From NCBI GenBank assembly GCA_018669005.1, contig JABJAL010000103.1:1-42930 (forward strand): a DNA stretch of 42,930 nucleotides, read 5' to 3'. Position 1 is the first letter of the stretch; the number at the start of each line of letters is the position of its first letter. A program made the translations under genes and the position numbers. This DNA is from Nitrospinaceae bacterium. Lineage in GTDB: Bacteria; UBA8248. Shown here one piece after another: positions 33,578 through 42,774 of the stretch. The notes below the pieces were generated by a model that made no database searches, was not told where the DNA came from, and saw only the letters and a program-made list of their open reading frames with translations.

Positions 33578-34552
33578 ATGAAAATTTCTATTTTGGATGA
33601 TTATTTCGATACGTTACGAGTGCTTGAATGTTTCAAGAAACTGAACGGACACGATGTCACTATTTGGAATGATCATATTCAGGATATGGATGAACTTGCA
33701 GGGCGTCTTCAGGATGCCGAGGTGCTGGTACTCATCCGGGAGCGAACGGAAATCCGAGCGCCTTTGCTCGAGAAGCTTCCCAACCTAAAACTCATTAGCC
33801 AGCGGAGTATTTATCCCCATATTGATGTGGATGACTGCACGAGCCTGGGAGTGATTTTATCATCCAGCCAACATGTGGGGACGCCTTCTTACGCAACAGC
33901 CGAGCTGACTTGGGGTTTGATAATTTCGGCGATGAGACAGATACCTCAGCAGATGTCCTCGCTCAAGGCGGGTGGATGGCAGAGCGGTGTGGGAAACACT
34001 TTGCGTGGGCGCACACTCGGAATTTTTGGTTACGGTCGAATTGGAAGTGCGGTAGCCGGATATGGAAAAGCGTTCGGGATGAATATCCTGGTGTGGGCGA
34101 GTGAAAAATCTCGCTCTCGTGCGGAAGTTGATGGATATGAAACCGCTGAAAGCAAAGAGGTGTTTTTTGAGCAGTGTGACGTTATCTCTCTGCATTTGCG
34201 CTTATATGATTCGACTCGGAGTATCGTTACAGCCACTGATCTTGCCCGTATGAAACTGACCGCTCTGATTGTTAATACAAGTCGTGCCCAACTAATAGAG
34301 CAAGATGCTCTTGTTGATGCACTTCGCGGCGGGCGCCCTGGTATGGCCGCTGTCGATGTTTATGAAAATGAGCCTATGATGGAAATAGATCACCCATTAT
34401 TTCAATTGGAAAATGTCATCTGCACACCGCATATCGGCTACGTATCCCAAGAGGAATATGAGTTGCAGTTCAGCGATATCTTCGATCAGATATTGGCTTA
34501 TGAAACTGGCTTACCAATCAATGTTATCAATCCGGCCGTGCTGAAAAAGTAA
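33578..34552 (+). CDS. D-2-hydroxyacid dehydrogenase family protein
   Basis: A 324-residue NAD-dependent D-2-hydroxyacid dehydrogenase. The Rossmann motif is [20 protein letters not shown] (residues about 149-167). The catalytic residues read Arg236 (VNTSRAQLI), Glu265 region (DVYENEPM) and His285 (CTPHIGYVS). It reduces a 2-keto acid or oxidises a D-2-hydroxy acid; the family includes phosphoglycerate, glycerate and hydroxypyruvate reductases. The substrate is not deducible, but the neighbouring racemase/isomerase gene suggests a diacid-type pathway. The start is ATG 33578, where the fold begins ([10 protein letters not shown]); the frame extends 12 codons further to a TTG. The upstream site is weak. 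It converges on the SDR gene at 34628. Confidence 0.92.
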   Translation: MKISILDDYFDTLRVLECFKKLNGHDVTIWNDHIQDMDELAGRLQDAEVLVLIRERTEIRAPLLEKLPNLKLISQRSIYPHIDVDDCTSLGVILSSSQHVGTPSYATAELTWGLIISAMRQIPQQMSSLKAGGWQSGVGNTLRGRTLGIFGYGRIGSAVAGYGKAFGMNILVWASEKSRSRAEVDGYETAESKEVFFEQCDVISLHLRLYDSTRSIVTATDLARMKLTALIVNTSRAQLIEQDALVDALRGGRPGMAAVDVYENEPMMEIDHPLFQLENVICTPHIGYVSQEEYELQFSDIFDQILAYETGLPINVINPAVLKK

Positions 34553-34627
34553 GTTTTTTTTTGGATACATTTTCTCTGATTCTCGTTGTTGATTATAAAA
34601 AAAAATTGTCTGTTTTGAGTCGTTGTT

Positions 34628-35422
34628 TTAGTATCGGATGACATCACAGCGACCGCCGTCAACTCCGATAGATTCTCCAGTTACAAACGAGGAAAGGTCC
34701 GAGACAAGAAACAAGACAACTTTCCCGCAATCATCAGGAGTGCCCATGCGGCCCATGGGAACGGCTGCCATTCGGCCCGCCATGACTTCCTCAGTGGTTT
34801 TTCCACTTAGCTCGGCGAGACGGCTCGCGCCTTTTTCCATCCGTGGTGTTCTGGTGGACCCCGGTACAATGAGGTTAACCCGAATTCCCTCTGGTGCAAG
34901 CGTTTGCGCAAGGTGATGTTTGTATGCGCCCAGACTAGCATTGGGAATACAGCCTGAGCCGTGAAAATCGGTGCTTTGGCGTTGACTAGAGCCCCCGGTA
35001 AATACGATGCTGCCTCCTCCGCGAGAACGAATATGTGGGACGGCAGCCCGCGTCAACCGAACGGCCGCTCGCAGTTTTGTATCTATGGCCAAATCGATAT
35101 CTTCATCGGAAGTCTCTGTGGGATCGGAGCGGCGGCTTGCACCAGCGACATTTACTAGAATGTCGAGTCCTCCAAATCTTTTAATTGTCTCCTTAACAAC
35201 CCATTCAGTCTTGCCCGATTCCGTTAAATCGGCCACAAATGTTTCAGCTGTCCCACCCTCTGAGCGAATAGCTGAACTCGCTTCGTTTAGCAGTTCAGCG
35301 TTTCGCGCAACAAGAGCAACCGCTGCTCCGGCGCGAGCGAGCCATTCTGCGCACCCACGTCCAATTCCCTGGCTTGCGCCTGTAACTATGGCAACTTTTC
35401 CATTTAAATCGATAGAGATCAT
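34628..35422 (-). CDS. SDR-family protein lacking the catalytic Tyr-Lys
   Basis: A 264-residue SDR: TGASQGIGRG loop, LVARNAELL after the second strand, NVAGASR in place of NNAG, and a C-terminus SIGVDGGRCDV. The usual YxxxK helix aligns with GSGCIPNASLGAYKHH; counting back from LAPEGIRVN, the Tyr position is Gly and the Lys position is Asn. A Tyr and Lys occur six residues later (AYKHH) but not in YxxxK spacing. Ser is present in VFTGGSSQRQ. The protein may be catalytically altered or inactive. ATG 35422 has AGGAGGG about 8 bases upstream; the frame runs 15 codons further without a site. It converges on the hydroxyacid dehydrogenase gene. Confidence 0.84.
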   Translation of the reverse strand: MISIDLNGKVAIVTGASQGIGRGCAEWLARAGAAVALVARNAELLNEASSAIRSEGGTAETFVADLTESGKTEWVVKETIKRFGGLDILVNVAGASRRSDPTETSDEDIDLAIDTKLRAAVRLTRAAVPHIRSRGGGSIVFTGGSSQRQSTDFHGSGCIPNASLGAYKHHLAQTLAPEGIRVNLIVPGSTRTPRMEKGASRLAELSGKTTEEVMAGRMAAVPMGRMGTPDDCGKVVLFLVSDLSSFVTGESIGVDGGRCDVIRY

Positions 35423-35704
35423 TACGTGGTCCCTCCTCTCCCAGTATGGAATAGAATTTAAAGCCATTAATTTCTTGGATGTTGGGACATTCTAGCTGAA
35501 AGCAAGATTCTTCACCTCGGGTTTATGGATTTGGATTACCAATTGACGTAATCATTTCGGATGTGTTGAATCAATACAATTTTATCTGAAGAAACATTGC
35601 GATTCTCATTACTAATTATGGAGAAGTTTTTGTCTGGCTCGAATCGAGGCTTACTTTTTCAATGACGGGTGAAAACACAACGGTCGCCAACAACTCTGGT
35701 CGAT

Positions 35705-36589
35705 TTACTCATGCTTTTCAGAGCGGATCTCGGAAGCCACCAAGTCTTTGAATTCTCCAAGTAGACGGCTTGTTACTGGTCCCGGAACGAAAAATCTATT
35801 TTCCCCCAAGCTGGCAACGGGAACAATTTCCATTAGTGAGTTGGTGATCAGCCATTCTTTAGCATTTTTCTGTATATCGGATGTCAGTGTCTCGAGTGAT
35901 GTTTTCAATCCGATGGCTGCAGCACATTCCAGTACTCCTTCGCGAGCAATGCCAGGTAAAATATTCTCTGTTGTATCTGGTGTTACAAGAGTTCCATCAA
36001 GCACAGCAAATAAATTCGAGCAGGCACACTCGAGGAAGTTGCCATCTGTGTCGCAAATCACCGATTCGTCATGCCCTTTATTGAATGCTTGCCGTCTGGC
36101 AAGGAGTGAGGGGAAGTAGCTGCCTAATTTATGTTTTCCAATATCCCCTGCAGGATCTCGTCGAATATTTGAGATGCATAAAGAAGCTCCGCGACTCAGA
36201 AGGGATGTGTCAGGAGCAAAGGGGTGGAGACTCAGAAGTGTCGTGGGGGTAAGTCTCTGGGGTGGAAGTGGTCCAGTGGCACAACCTCGAGTAATGGTAA
36301 AGCGTACCGCAGCATCAGGGCACTTATTCAATTTGAGGAGTTGTTGAATGTCAGTTTCGAGTTTTGCAAAGTCAACGTGATAGTCTATATCCACCACGGG
36401 GGACGACAGTGAGTTGTTCAGGCGGTCGCAATGACGAATTACTCGAAAAGGAACGCCACCGTAACATCGAATTGTTGTAAATATTGATTCGCCGTAAAGA
36501 AATCCTCTATCATCAACGTGAATTGACGCCTCCTTTGTAGAGATGACCTCTCCATTAAGAATCACAAATGAAGGGCTCGATTTGTTCAT
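35705..36589 (-). CDS. pabC: Class IV aminotransferase, probable aminodeoxychorismate lyase
   Basis: A 294-residue fold-type IV PLP enzyme: VDDRGFLYGESIFTTIR at the N-terminus, PLP-binding Lys in IGKHKLGSYFPS, the conserved Glu in FLECACSNLFAV, and ITNSLMEIVPV near the end. Branched-chain aminotransferases and D-amino-acid transaminases share the fold, but the position directly after pabB with a 4-base ATGA overlap strongly supports PabC, which releases p-aminobenzoate from 4-amino-4-deoxychorismate for folate synthesis. Overlap implies translational coupling. The glutaminase partner pabA is not in this window. About 280 bases separate it from the downstream SDR gene. Confidence 0.85.
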   Translation of the reverse strand: MNKSSPSFVILNGEVISTKEASIHVDDRGFLYGESIFTTIRCYGGVPFRVIRHCDRLNNSLSSPVVDIDYHVDFAKLETDIQQLLKLNKCPDAAVRFTITRGCATGPLPPQRLTPTTLLSLHPFAPDTSLLSRGASLCISNIRRDPAGDIGKHKLGSYFPSLLARRQAFNKGHDESVICDTDGNFLECACSNLFAVLDGTLVTPDTTENILPGIAREGVLECAAAIGLKTSLETLTSDIQKNAKEWLITNSLMEIVPVASLGENRFFVPGPVTSRLLGEFKDLVASEIRSEKHE

Positions 36590-38004
36590 TTGAAAAAGTT
36601 ATCCAAATTTATACCGAAGGCTTTCAAGATGCCCTTTGCCTTTTGGTGCGTTTCTTCAAATTCATCGGACGGGCGGCTTTCGGCTACAATGCCTCCGCCA
36701 ACTTGGAACGTTACGCGTCTGCCCTCGCATAGAACCGTCCGGATGGCGATATTCAAATCCATTGTGCCGTCCACGCCGATATAGCCTATCGCTCCACAGT
36801 ACGGACCCCTGGTTGTGGGCTCAAGTGCTTCGATGATTTCCATGGCTTTTATCTTAGGGGCTCCGGTAACGCTCCCGCCTGGAAATGTGGCTTGGAGTAA
36901 ATCAATTAAGTCTGTTTCGGGATTAAGTCTTCCCGTCACCCGGCTATATGTATGGTGGACGTTATTGTGAGAAACAGCCTTTCGTAGCTCGGGAACTTTC
37001 ACCGAACCAGCAATGCAGACGCGTCCAAGATCATTGCGGAGCAAATCAGTAATCATAATAAGTTCTGCGCGATCTTTTTCCGAGGCGAGCAATTCTTCGA
37101 GAAAACGTTCGTCTTCCTCCGGGGCCACTCCCCTGGGGCATGTACCTTTTATGGGCCATGCCTCCACCGAACGATCATGCACACGAAGAAACCTCTCCGG
37201 GCTGGAGGAGACGATTGCCCGATTGCTGAAAGATAGAAAAGCGCTAAAAGGTTCGGGATTAATTTCCAATAATCTAAGAGCCATCTCTTCGGGGGAAATT
37301 TGAAGAAATCCCTCGAATCGTTGCGAAAAATTTACTTGATATACATCGCCATTCGCGATGTGCTCTAAAATTATTTGAACATTTCTCTCGTAACTTTTGC
37401 GGGAGAAATTACTTTGAAGATCTTTTGATAAGGCAGGCCGGTGGTCGCGCTTCGGATTCGGAGCCCCGGCGATTAAGTTTAATAGGTTTTCTAATTTTTT
37501 GGTTGTTTCTTCTGGTGGCGTATCTTCATTTAAAAGCTCGATAGCGGTCCACGTGTTATGGGTATGATCGTAGGCAAGGATGCGGCGGCAAAACGCGAAT
37601 TCCATAAGCGGGAAGCTATGATCAACACGGGCGGAGGTGTCCAGTCGCTCTATCCAGTGGGCCAAGTCGTATGTTAGATATCCAACCCATCCACCGATAA
37701 AGGGAACTGGCGGTCTGTCTGACCCGCCCCAACTCTGGCAATTGAGAACATTTCGCAGCATTGTGAATGGATTTTCAAGAGTATCAGGATGAACGTGAAG
37801 GGATGGCTCCGGAGAGAGAGCGATCAAGCTGTAGTGTTCCTCGCAAACACTTTCACCTCCAGTATAAAAAAATGCCGGATGTTCTCCAAGATATGAAAAA
37901 ATATGAAAAACTTCTACAGGTGAACGCTGGCACTGCCGAGTTAACCAGACGGCTTTGTAAACGTTTTGATTCTTCAGGTTGGTCGTTTCACGGGAAAAAG
38001 AAAT
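36586..38004 (-). CDS. pabB: Aminodeoxychorismate synthase component I; start codon unusual
   Basis: A chorismate-binding enzyme with PIKGTCPRG (the Lys form typical of PabB rather than TrpE), DLLRNDLGRVC, THTYSRVTG-like region, PGGSVTGAPKIKAMEII and CGAIGYI. It aminates chorismate to ADC with ammonia from PabA. The first ordinary start is TTG 37827 (413 aa), but the frame stays open to a stop at 38035 and the extra translation matches the PabB N-terminus: VWLTRQCQ, YLGEHPAFFYTGG and HYSLIALSPEP align with E. coli LLWRQDAA, HLPWAMLLHSG and RFDIVVAEP. No ATG, GTG or TTG exists in that stretch. ATT 38004, with GGAG 10 bases upstream, would give 472 aa; an undetected frameshift is the alternative. 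It follows tRNA-Ser and precedes pabC. Confidence 0.85.
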   Translation of the reverse strand: MSFSRETTNLKNQNVYKAVWLTRQCQRSPVEVFHIFSYLGEHPAFFYTGGESVCEEHYSLIALSPEPSLHVHPDTLENPFTMLRNVLNCQSWGGSDRPPVPFIGGWVGYLTYDLAHWIERLDTSARVDHSFPLMEFAFCRRILAYDHTHNTWTAIELLNEDTPPEETTKKLENLLNLIAGAPNPKRDHRPALSKDLQSNFSRKSYERNVQIILEHIANGDVYQVNFSQRFEGFLQISPEEMALRLLEINPEPFSAFLSFSNRAIVSSSPERFLRVHDRSVEAWPIKGTCPRGVAPEEDERFLEELLASEKDRAELIMITDLLRNDLGRVCIAGSVKVPELRKAVSHNNVHHTYSRVTGRLNPETDLIDLLQATFPGGSVTGAPKIKAMEIIEALEPTTRGPYCGAIGYIGVDGTMDLNIAIRTVLCEGRRVTFQVGGGIVAESRPSDEFEETHQKAKGILKAFGINLDNFFK

Positions 38005-38072
38005 GGTCTTGTTTCTCCATATGCTGGGAGTGTTTTAATCGCTGCCTTGCGCGTTGGAAAACAATGACTATT

Positions 38073-38158
<86 letters not shown>

Positions 38159-38211
38159 GCATATAAAGTCATTCATCGAAACGATTATAAAGGAATTTGC
38201 GAATTTGAATA

Positions 38212-39495
38212 TTACCCGGGCTCGATGGCTTCGACCCCACCCATATAACCACGCAAGACTTCTGGGATTGTGACGGAACCGTCTTTGTTTTGGTAATTTT
38301 CGAGAATCGCGACGACGGTTCGGCCTACGGCTAATCCTGAGCCGTTGAGCGTGTGGACGAACTCGGGTTTGTCCTTGGGCTCGGGGCGGTATCGGATTTG
38401 CGCTCGTCGCGCTTGAAAATCCTCAAAATTGCTACAAGAGGAAATTTCCCGAAAAGTGTTCTGTGAAGGCACCCAGACTTCGATGTCGTAGGTTTTGGCA
38501 GCGGAAAAACCGAGATCGCCAGCGCACAGGGTAACTACTCGGTAATGCAGGCCGAGTCGCTGCAGTATTGTTTCGGCGTTCGCAGTGAGCGATTCGAGCT
38601 CATCGTAGCTGTTTTCTGGCACGGTAAATTTCACGAGCTCCACTTTATTGAATTGGTGTTGGCGTATTAAGCCGCGTGTATCTTTTCCGTAAGATCCAGC
38701 CTCGCTCCTGAAGCAAGGAGTGTAGGCGACATATTTAAGGGGAAATTCTCTGCCGTCCAGGATATCCTCTCGGTGAATATTGGTAATAGGGACCTCCGCA
38801 GTTGGGATTAGATAAAATTGGCCGTCTCCAACTTTAAAAAGGTCCTCTTCGAATTTAGGAAGCTGTCCTGTGCCGGTCATGGATTGCCGATTTACCATGA
38901 ATGGCGGAAGCCACTCGGTATACCCATGCTCGCTGGTGTGAGTGTCGAGCATGAAGTTAATTAAGGCGCGCTCCAAACGGGCACCCAGCCCTTTGTAGAG
39001 AGCGAATCTCGCACCAGCAATTTTTGCCGCCCTTTTCATATCTAAAATATCGAGTTCCTCACCGATATCGTCATGGGCTTTGGGCTCGAAATTAAATTCA
39101 GGTTTTTCTCCCCACGTTCGCTCCAGGTGGTTGTCTGCGTCGGTGAATCCCTCAGGCGTTGTTTCGTGAGGAGAGTTGGGAAACAGAAGCATTTGACCTT
39201 GGAACTCGATTTCCGTTACCTCAAGATCCGTTTCAAATTTTTTAATTTCTTCTTTGAGGTGCTCATTCTTATCGAGAATAGCCTGGACATCGTCATCTTT
39301 GCCCTCTTTTTTGAGCGCGCCAATTTGCTTGCTGCCGCGGCGCATTTCGGCCACACGGCTTTCGACCTCACCTGTCAGCTCTCGTCGGCGGGCATCAATA
39401 GCAAGGATTCCGCTTAAATCGGGGGATTCTCCTCTACGGCCCAGAGCCTCGGCTACCACATCAGGATTATTTCGAATCAGGCGAATATCCAGCAA
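38212..39495 (-). CDS. serS: Seryl-tRNA synthetase
   Basis: A 427-residue class II synthetase. The N-terminal coiled-coil arm (residues about 30-110) that grips the long variable arm of tRNA-Ser is evident. Catalytic features are [25 protein letters not shown], motif 2 region [34 protein letters not shown] and motif 3 [18 protein letters not shown]. It charges tRNA-Ser (and tRNA-Sec if present) with serine. The start is TTG 39495, with GGGAG about 9 bases upstream; the family N-terminus [12 protein letters not shown] fits exactly. A cognate tRNA-Ser(UGA) gene follows 53 bases downstream on the same strand. Confidence 0.97.
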   Translation of the reverse strand: MLDIRLIRNNPDVVAEALGRRGESPDLSGILAIDARRRELTGEVESRVAEMRRGSKQIGALKKEGKDDDVQAILDKNEHLKEEIKKFETDLEVTEIEFQGQMLLFPNSPHETTPEGFTDADNHLERTWGEKPEFNFEPKAHDDIGEELDILDMKRAAKIAGARFALYKGLGARLERALINFMLDTHTSEHGYTEWLPPFMVNRQSMTGTGQLPKFEEDLFKVGDGQFYLIPTAEVPITNIHREDILDGREFPLKYVAYTPCFRSEAGSYGKDTRGLIRQHQFNKVELVKFTVPENSYDELESLTANAETILQRLGLHYRVVTLCAGDLGFSAAKTYDIEVWVPSQNTFREISSCSNFEDFQARRAQIRYRPEPKDKPEFVHTLNGSGLAVGRTVVAILENYQNKDGSVTIPEVLRGYMGGVEAIEPG

Positions 39496-39693
39496 TTCCG
39501 TTCTCTCCCTGACATCTAGTCAACGTTTGGATGTTCCACATATCACGGGTTGAGACATTAAAGCGCTCACTACGGGACGTCAATGAGCGAATATAGTTAC
39601 TAGTTGTACCCCTTCTTTGACAACTCGAAGAATTGGGATATCGTTTATTTGTACATAATTTATCGCACATTTTTTTATAAAGAGGTATTTCTC

Positions 39694-40197
39694 TTGCTTA
39701 CCCTCTTTCGAATACTACATCGCTCCGGTGGGATTGTTGCTGCATTGATTGCTCTTGTCTGTTTTGTTTTCTACGGAATAGCCGTTATGAGCGTCGCTCT
39801 AGTGGAAAACCCATCCAAAGCGATTCAAGTTTTAGCTGTTTTCCTTGTCCTGTCCGTTATTTTTTGTGTAATTGCCTCATGGGTGTTCCGCCGTCTAACA
39901 GCGCAGTTGAGACGGCCCATTAATTCGGCGGTCGATGCCACCTCTCGGATTGCTTTAATAGGGGGCAGGGGTGGGAGAAAAGCTATTTCTTATCTCGGCG
40001 GGAAGTCAGCTGTTGTGGGTGTAATAGTCGTATCCTCGGTGAGGTTGGCAGCTAGAACGATTGTGGGTGTAAGATGTACCTTTCACAAGAAAAATAAACC
40101 TAAAATTGAAAATATAACAGTAGATTCAATTCAAACTCAGGATGTCACCACGATACGTAAGTATGGCGACTCCCGTGGTGATGGTATGGGGCAATAG
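39694..40197 (+). CDS. Small membrane protein of unknown function
   Basis: A protein of about 167 residues with two hydrophobic segments near the N-terminus (SGGIVAALIALVCFVFYGIA and QVLAVFLVLSVIFCVIASWV), then a basic region (RRLTAQLRRP, RGGRKA) and a third weakly hydrophobic stretch (AVVGVIVVSSVRLAA). The C-terminus is hydrophilic and ends in TIRKYGDSRGDGMGQ. I do not recognise a family. The start is uncertain: TTG 39694 has AGAGG 8 bases upstream and avoids an implausible N-terminus, but the frame opens at TTG 39604. It diverges from serS. Confidence 0.55.
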   Translation: MLTLFRILHRSGGIVAALIALVCFVFYGIAVMSVALVENPSKAIQVLAVFLVLSVIFCVIASWVFRRLTAQLRRPINSAVDATSRIALIGGRGGRKAISYLGGKSAVVGVIVVSSVRLAARTIVGVRCTFHKKNKPKIENITVDSIQTQDVTTIRKYGDSRGDGMGQ

Positions 40198-40352
40198 CTT
40201 TCAAGAGTCTGCCCTTTTTTTATGTTAAGTCCTGCCCGGTTTCATTTCTTTTATTTAGATATGAACTGAATATCCTTGACTCCAAGTATCCCAACTTGAT
40301 TCAATAGTATTGATTTTTGATTATGCTGATGTGAGATGGGAGAACCAGAATT

Positions 40353-41711
40353 ATGACTGAAGAAAAACTTGATCCAGGCACTACGCTATTGGCTGCTGAA
40401 AGCGCCCCATGGGCAATTGCCTCCCTAAAACGACTTTTCAAAGAATATCAGTTGACGAATGTTACCTTTGTGGATGATGCATACAAGACCCTCCACATGG
40501 GTCGGTTTGAAATTTTTTCAATCATTCTAATTGGAGATAATCTAGAGAAGGGAGATAGCGTCAATGTAATTTCTCAAATTCGAGCTGATGGGAAGAATAA
40601 AAAGGCGCCGATTATTTACATTTCTCAAATCGATGATGAGGAGACATCAAAGGTTGCCATAGACGCTGGTGTGACCAAGATAATCAAAAGGCCAGTGGAG
40701 GAAAGGTCACTTCGCGAGGCAATTGAAAATGTCGTCGGGAAATATATTCTCACAGCGACGATGGCGGAGGAGCAGAACGAGGAAAATGAGTCGGCGACCA
40801 CGTCGGTTGTTGAGCGGGGGCAAAAGCTTTTGGCCCTTGGAGACTTGGAGGGTGCAGAGGAAGCCTTCGAGGAAGCGATGATGACTGGTGGCGGCTCCGA
40901 GGAAGTCTTTTGCGGCCTCGCCGAGGTTTATTTGGCGCGAGGTGATAAAGAGGCGGCCGAGCAGGTCCTTGCCGAGGCCGTCAGGATTGATCCGATGGCC
41001 CGGGAGAAATTCGATGCTCGAAACTTGGGTTTGATTCGACGTGGCCAAGAATATATGCAGAAAGGAAAACTCGACGAGGCGCAGGATGCTTTTGAGGATG
41101 CTTTGCTCAAAGGGGGGGAGCTGCTTGAGGTATATGCCAGTCTGGCTGAAGTGCACCTTAAGAAAAACGACAAAGAATCGGCCGAGCGGGCGATAGCCGA
41201 AGCTGAAAAAATAGATCCCGAAGTCCGCGAAAGATTTAAAAAAATTGAAGCGGAATTAGTTTCTCAGGGAGATAAAAATCTGGATGGTGGAAAAATCCCG
41301 GAGGCAAAAAGTGCATTCGAATGCGCTGTTTGTGTGAACGAGAACAGTGTGGCAGCCAACGTTGGGCTCGGGCAATCCCATCAGGCGTTGGGAGAAAAAG
41401 AGGCCGCCGACAAGGCTTTTCAAAAGGCACTGGAAAGCGATGAACGCCCCCAGGATTTGCATGTGTATAACAAAATGGGAATATCTGCTCGAAAGGCAAA
41501 GGATTTTAAGACAGCTCTTGAATCTTATGATCGGGCCATTTCATATGACCCGGAAGATGAAATTCTCTACTATAACAAGGCAATGGTATATGTTGCGCAA
41601 ACACAGTTTGAGGAGTGTCTTGAATTGTTGGAAACGGCGCTCCAGTATAACCCCGAGTTTGTTGAGGCCAAGGGGGCTAGGGATAAAATTCAACAGATGT
41701 TGAAAAAATAA
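40353..41711 (+). CDS. Degenerate receiver domain fused to TPR repeats
   Basis: A 452-residue protein. Residues about 10-130 look like a response-regulator receiver fold (TTLLAAESAPWAIASLKRLF; SIILIGDNLEKGDSVNVI; APIIYISQI; AGVTKIIKRPVEERSL). The phospho-acceptor Asp position appears to be Gly (LIGDN, shifted by one), and the switch Lys-Pro is KRP, so phosphorylation is doubtful. Residues 150-452 contain about eight TPR-like helix pairs (LLALGDLEGAEEAFEEAM, KMGISARKAKDFKTALESYD and similar), separated by acidic linkers. This suggests a scaffold that responds to a partner rather than a phosphoryl signal. A paralogue of its C-terminal TPRs and a PilZ gene follow on the same strand. Confidence 0.82.
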   Translation: MTEEKLDPGTTLLAAESAPWAIASLKRLFKEYQLTNVTFVDDAYKTLHMGRFEIFSIILIGDNLEKGDSVNVISQIRADGKNKKAPIIYISQIDDEETSKVAIDAGVTKIIKRPVEERSLREAIENVVGKYILTATMAEEQNEENESATTSVVERGQKLLALGDLEGAEEAFEEAMMTGGGSEEVFCGLAEVYLARGDKEAAEQVLAEAVRIDPMAREKFDARNLGLIRRGQEYMQKGKLDEAQDAFEDALLKGGELLEVYASLAEVHLKKNDKESAERAIAEAEKIDPEVRERFKKIEAELVSQGDKNLDGGKIPEAKSAFECAVCVNENSVAANVGLGQSHQALGEKEAADKAFQKALESDERPQDLHVYNKMGISARKAKDFKTALESYDRAISYDPEDEILYYNKAMVYVAQTQFEECLELLETALQYNPEFVEAKGARDKIQQMLKK

Positions 41712-41879
41712 TTTGTCGATTTTTCGATATTTGGAATTTTTTTGATTGATTTTAACGCATTTATAATCAGAACGTTGTATAATTTTATGGTTGACAGGAG
41801 AGGTCTTTGCGTAGAATGGAAGTTTGGTTATTAAGCGTCATTGCAAACGTATCTTGACTAGAAGGTAAGGGAGAAGATT

Positions 41880-42392
41880 TTGAGCGCGGATGCCGTGGCG
41901 CCTGGAGGCGATGATGATCGAGTCGTACGCGGGCATGAGGCTCTAGAAGATAAAGATTTTAAAACTGCAAAAACGCAGTTTGACGAAGCCTTGACAAGTG
42001 ATTTCAGTAATATTCACGCTCGTCTTGGATTGTGTCAGGCACTTGTAGGGCTCGATGAACTCAAGGATGCTGAAAAAACTTTTGAGGCTGCGGCGAGTCT
42101 TGAGCCAGGGCCGGGTTTTGCAAAGGCATTTAATCGATTAGGAATTAGCCTTAGGCAAATGAAGACATTTGCTCTTTCTCTGCAGGCGTTCTCGCGGGCC
42201 AGTGACATCAATTCGGGCGACCATGTTATTTACTACAACATGTCACTAGTTCACATAGTTCAGTTTCAACTAGATGAAGCCGCCGGTTTATTTGAAAAAG
42301 CCTTGGAAATCAAACCTGATTTTATCGAGGCAAAAAATGCACTTGAAAAGCTCCCTATTTGGAAAAATGTTTTGAGCGAAAACGAAAAATAA
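41880..42392 (+). CDS. TPR-repeat protein, paralogue of the upstream TPR region
   Basis: A 170-residue protein of four to five TPR units. Its last 75 residues (FNRLGISLRQMKTFALSLQA, then YYNMSLVHIVQFQLDEAAGL) match the C-terminal part of the upstream receiver-TPR protein (YNKMGISARKAKDFKTALES; YYNKAMVYVAQTQFEECLEL) closely enough to indicate duplication. There is no receiver domain or signal peptide. The start is TTG 41880 with GGGAG 6 bases upstream. It is 168 bases after the receiver-TPR gene and 24 bases before the PilZ gene, so these likely act together as protein-interaction modules. The partner is unknown. Confidence 0.8.
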   Translation: MSADAVAPGGDDDRVVRGHEALEDKDFKTAKTQFDEALTSDFSNIHARLGLCQALVGLDELKDAEKTFEAAASLEPGPGFAKAFNRLGISLRQMKTFALSLQAFSRASDINSGDHVIYYNMSLVHIVQFQLDEAAGLFEKALEIKPDFIEAKNALEKLPIWKNVLSENEK

Positions 42393-42416
42393 TGATTGTC
42401 CTGTGAAGGAAATGTA

Positions 42417-42764
42417 ATGGTATCCCCGGATGAACGGCGTCAACAATCAAGGTTTACTCTCCCGGTTGTGATCGATGCGCCAGCGCTGTCAGAAATATCT
42501 ATTGTCCCCGAAGATGTTAGCACTGGCGGGTTTCGGGTGATTGTTACCAAGGAACCGACGATCGGTGATTCGATTCAATGTGCTATTCAGATTATGGATG
42601 AGGTCTTTCTTAATTGTCAGGGCCGGATTGTCTGGAAAAGTGGAAAATTGGATTCAACGGATAGTTGGGCCATCGGTTTTAGAGTGGATTCGGTTGGCAA
42701 GGAAAAGAATTTGCTAGAGTTGAAGCTTCAGGAGTTGATCTCCCTCATGAAAAAAAATGTCTGA
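42417..42764 (+). CDS. PilZ-domain protein
   Basis: A 115-residue single-domain PilZ protein. The cyclic-di-GMP-binding signature is visible: RRQQSRF near the N-terminus (RxxxR motif) and DVSTGGFRV (D/NxSxxG motif). The rest forms the six-strand barrel (IQCAIQIMDEVFLNCQGRIVW). It probably binds cyclic-di-GMP and relays it to a partner, perhaps the TPR proteins encoded just upstream. ATG 42417 has AAGGA 6 bases upstream; the frame runs 7 codons further to a TTG without a site. No GGDEF or EAL gene lies in this window. Confidence 0.88.
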   Translation: MVSPDERRQQSRFTLPVVIDAPALSEISIVPEDVSTGGFRVIVTKEPTIGDSIQCAIQIMDEVFLNCQGRIVWKSGKLDSTDSWAIGFRVDSVGKEKNLLELKLQELISLMKKNV

Positions 42765-42774
42765 TAGTTCCGAA

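Noticed and set aside
34553-34627. T- and A-rich convergent spacer considered as a bidirectional terminator
   Set aside because: Runs of T and A are present but no GC stem could be paired.
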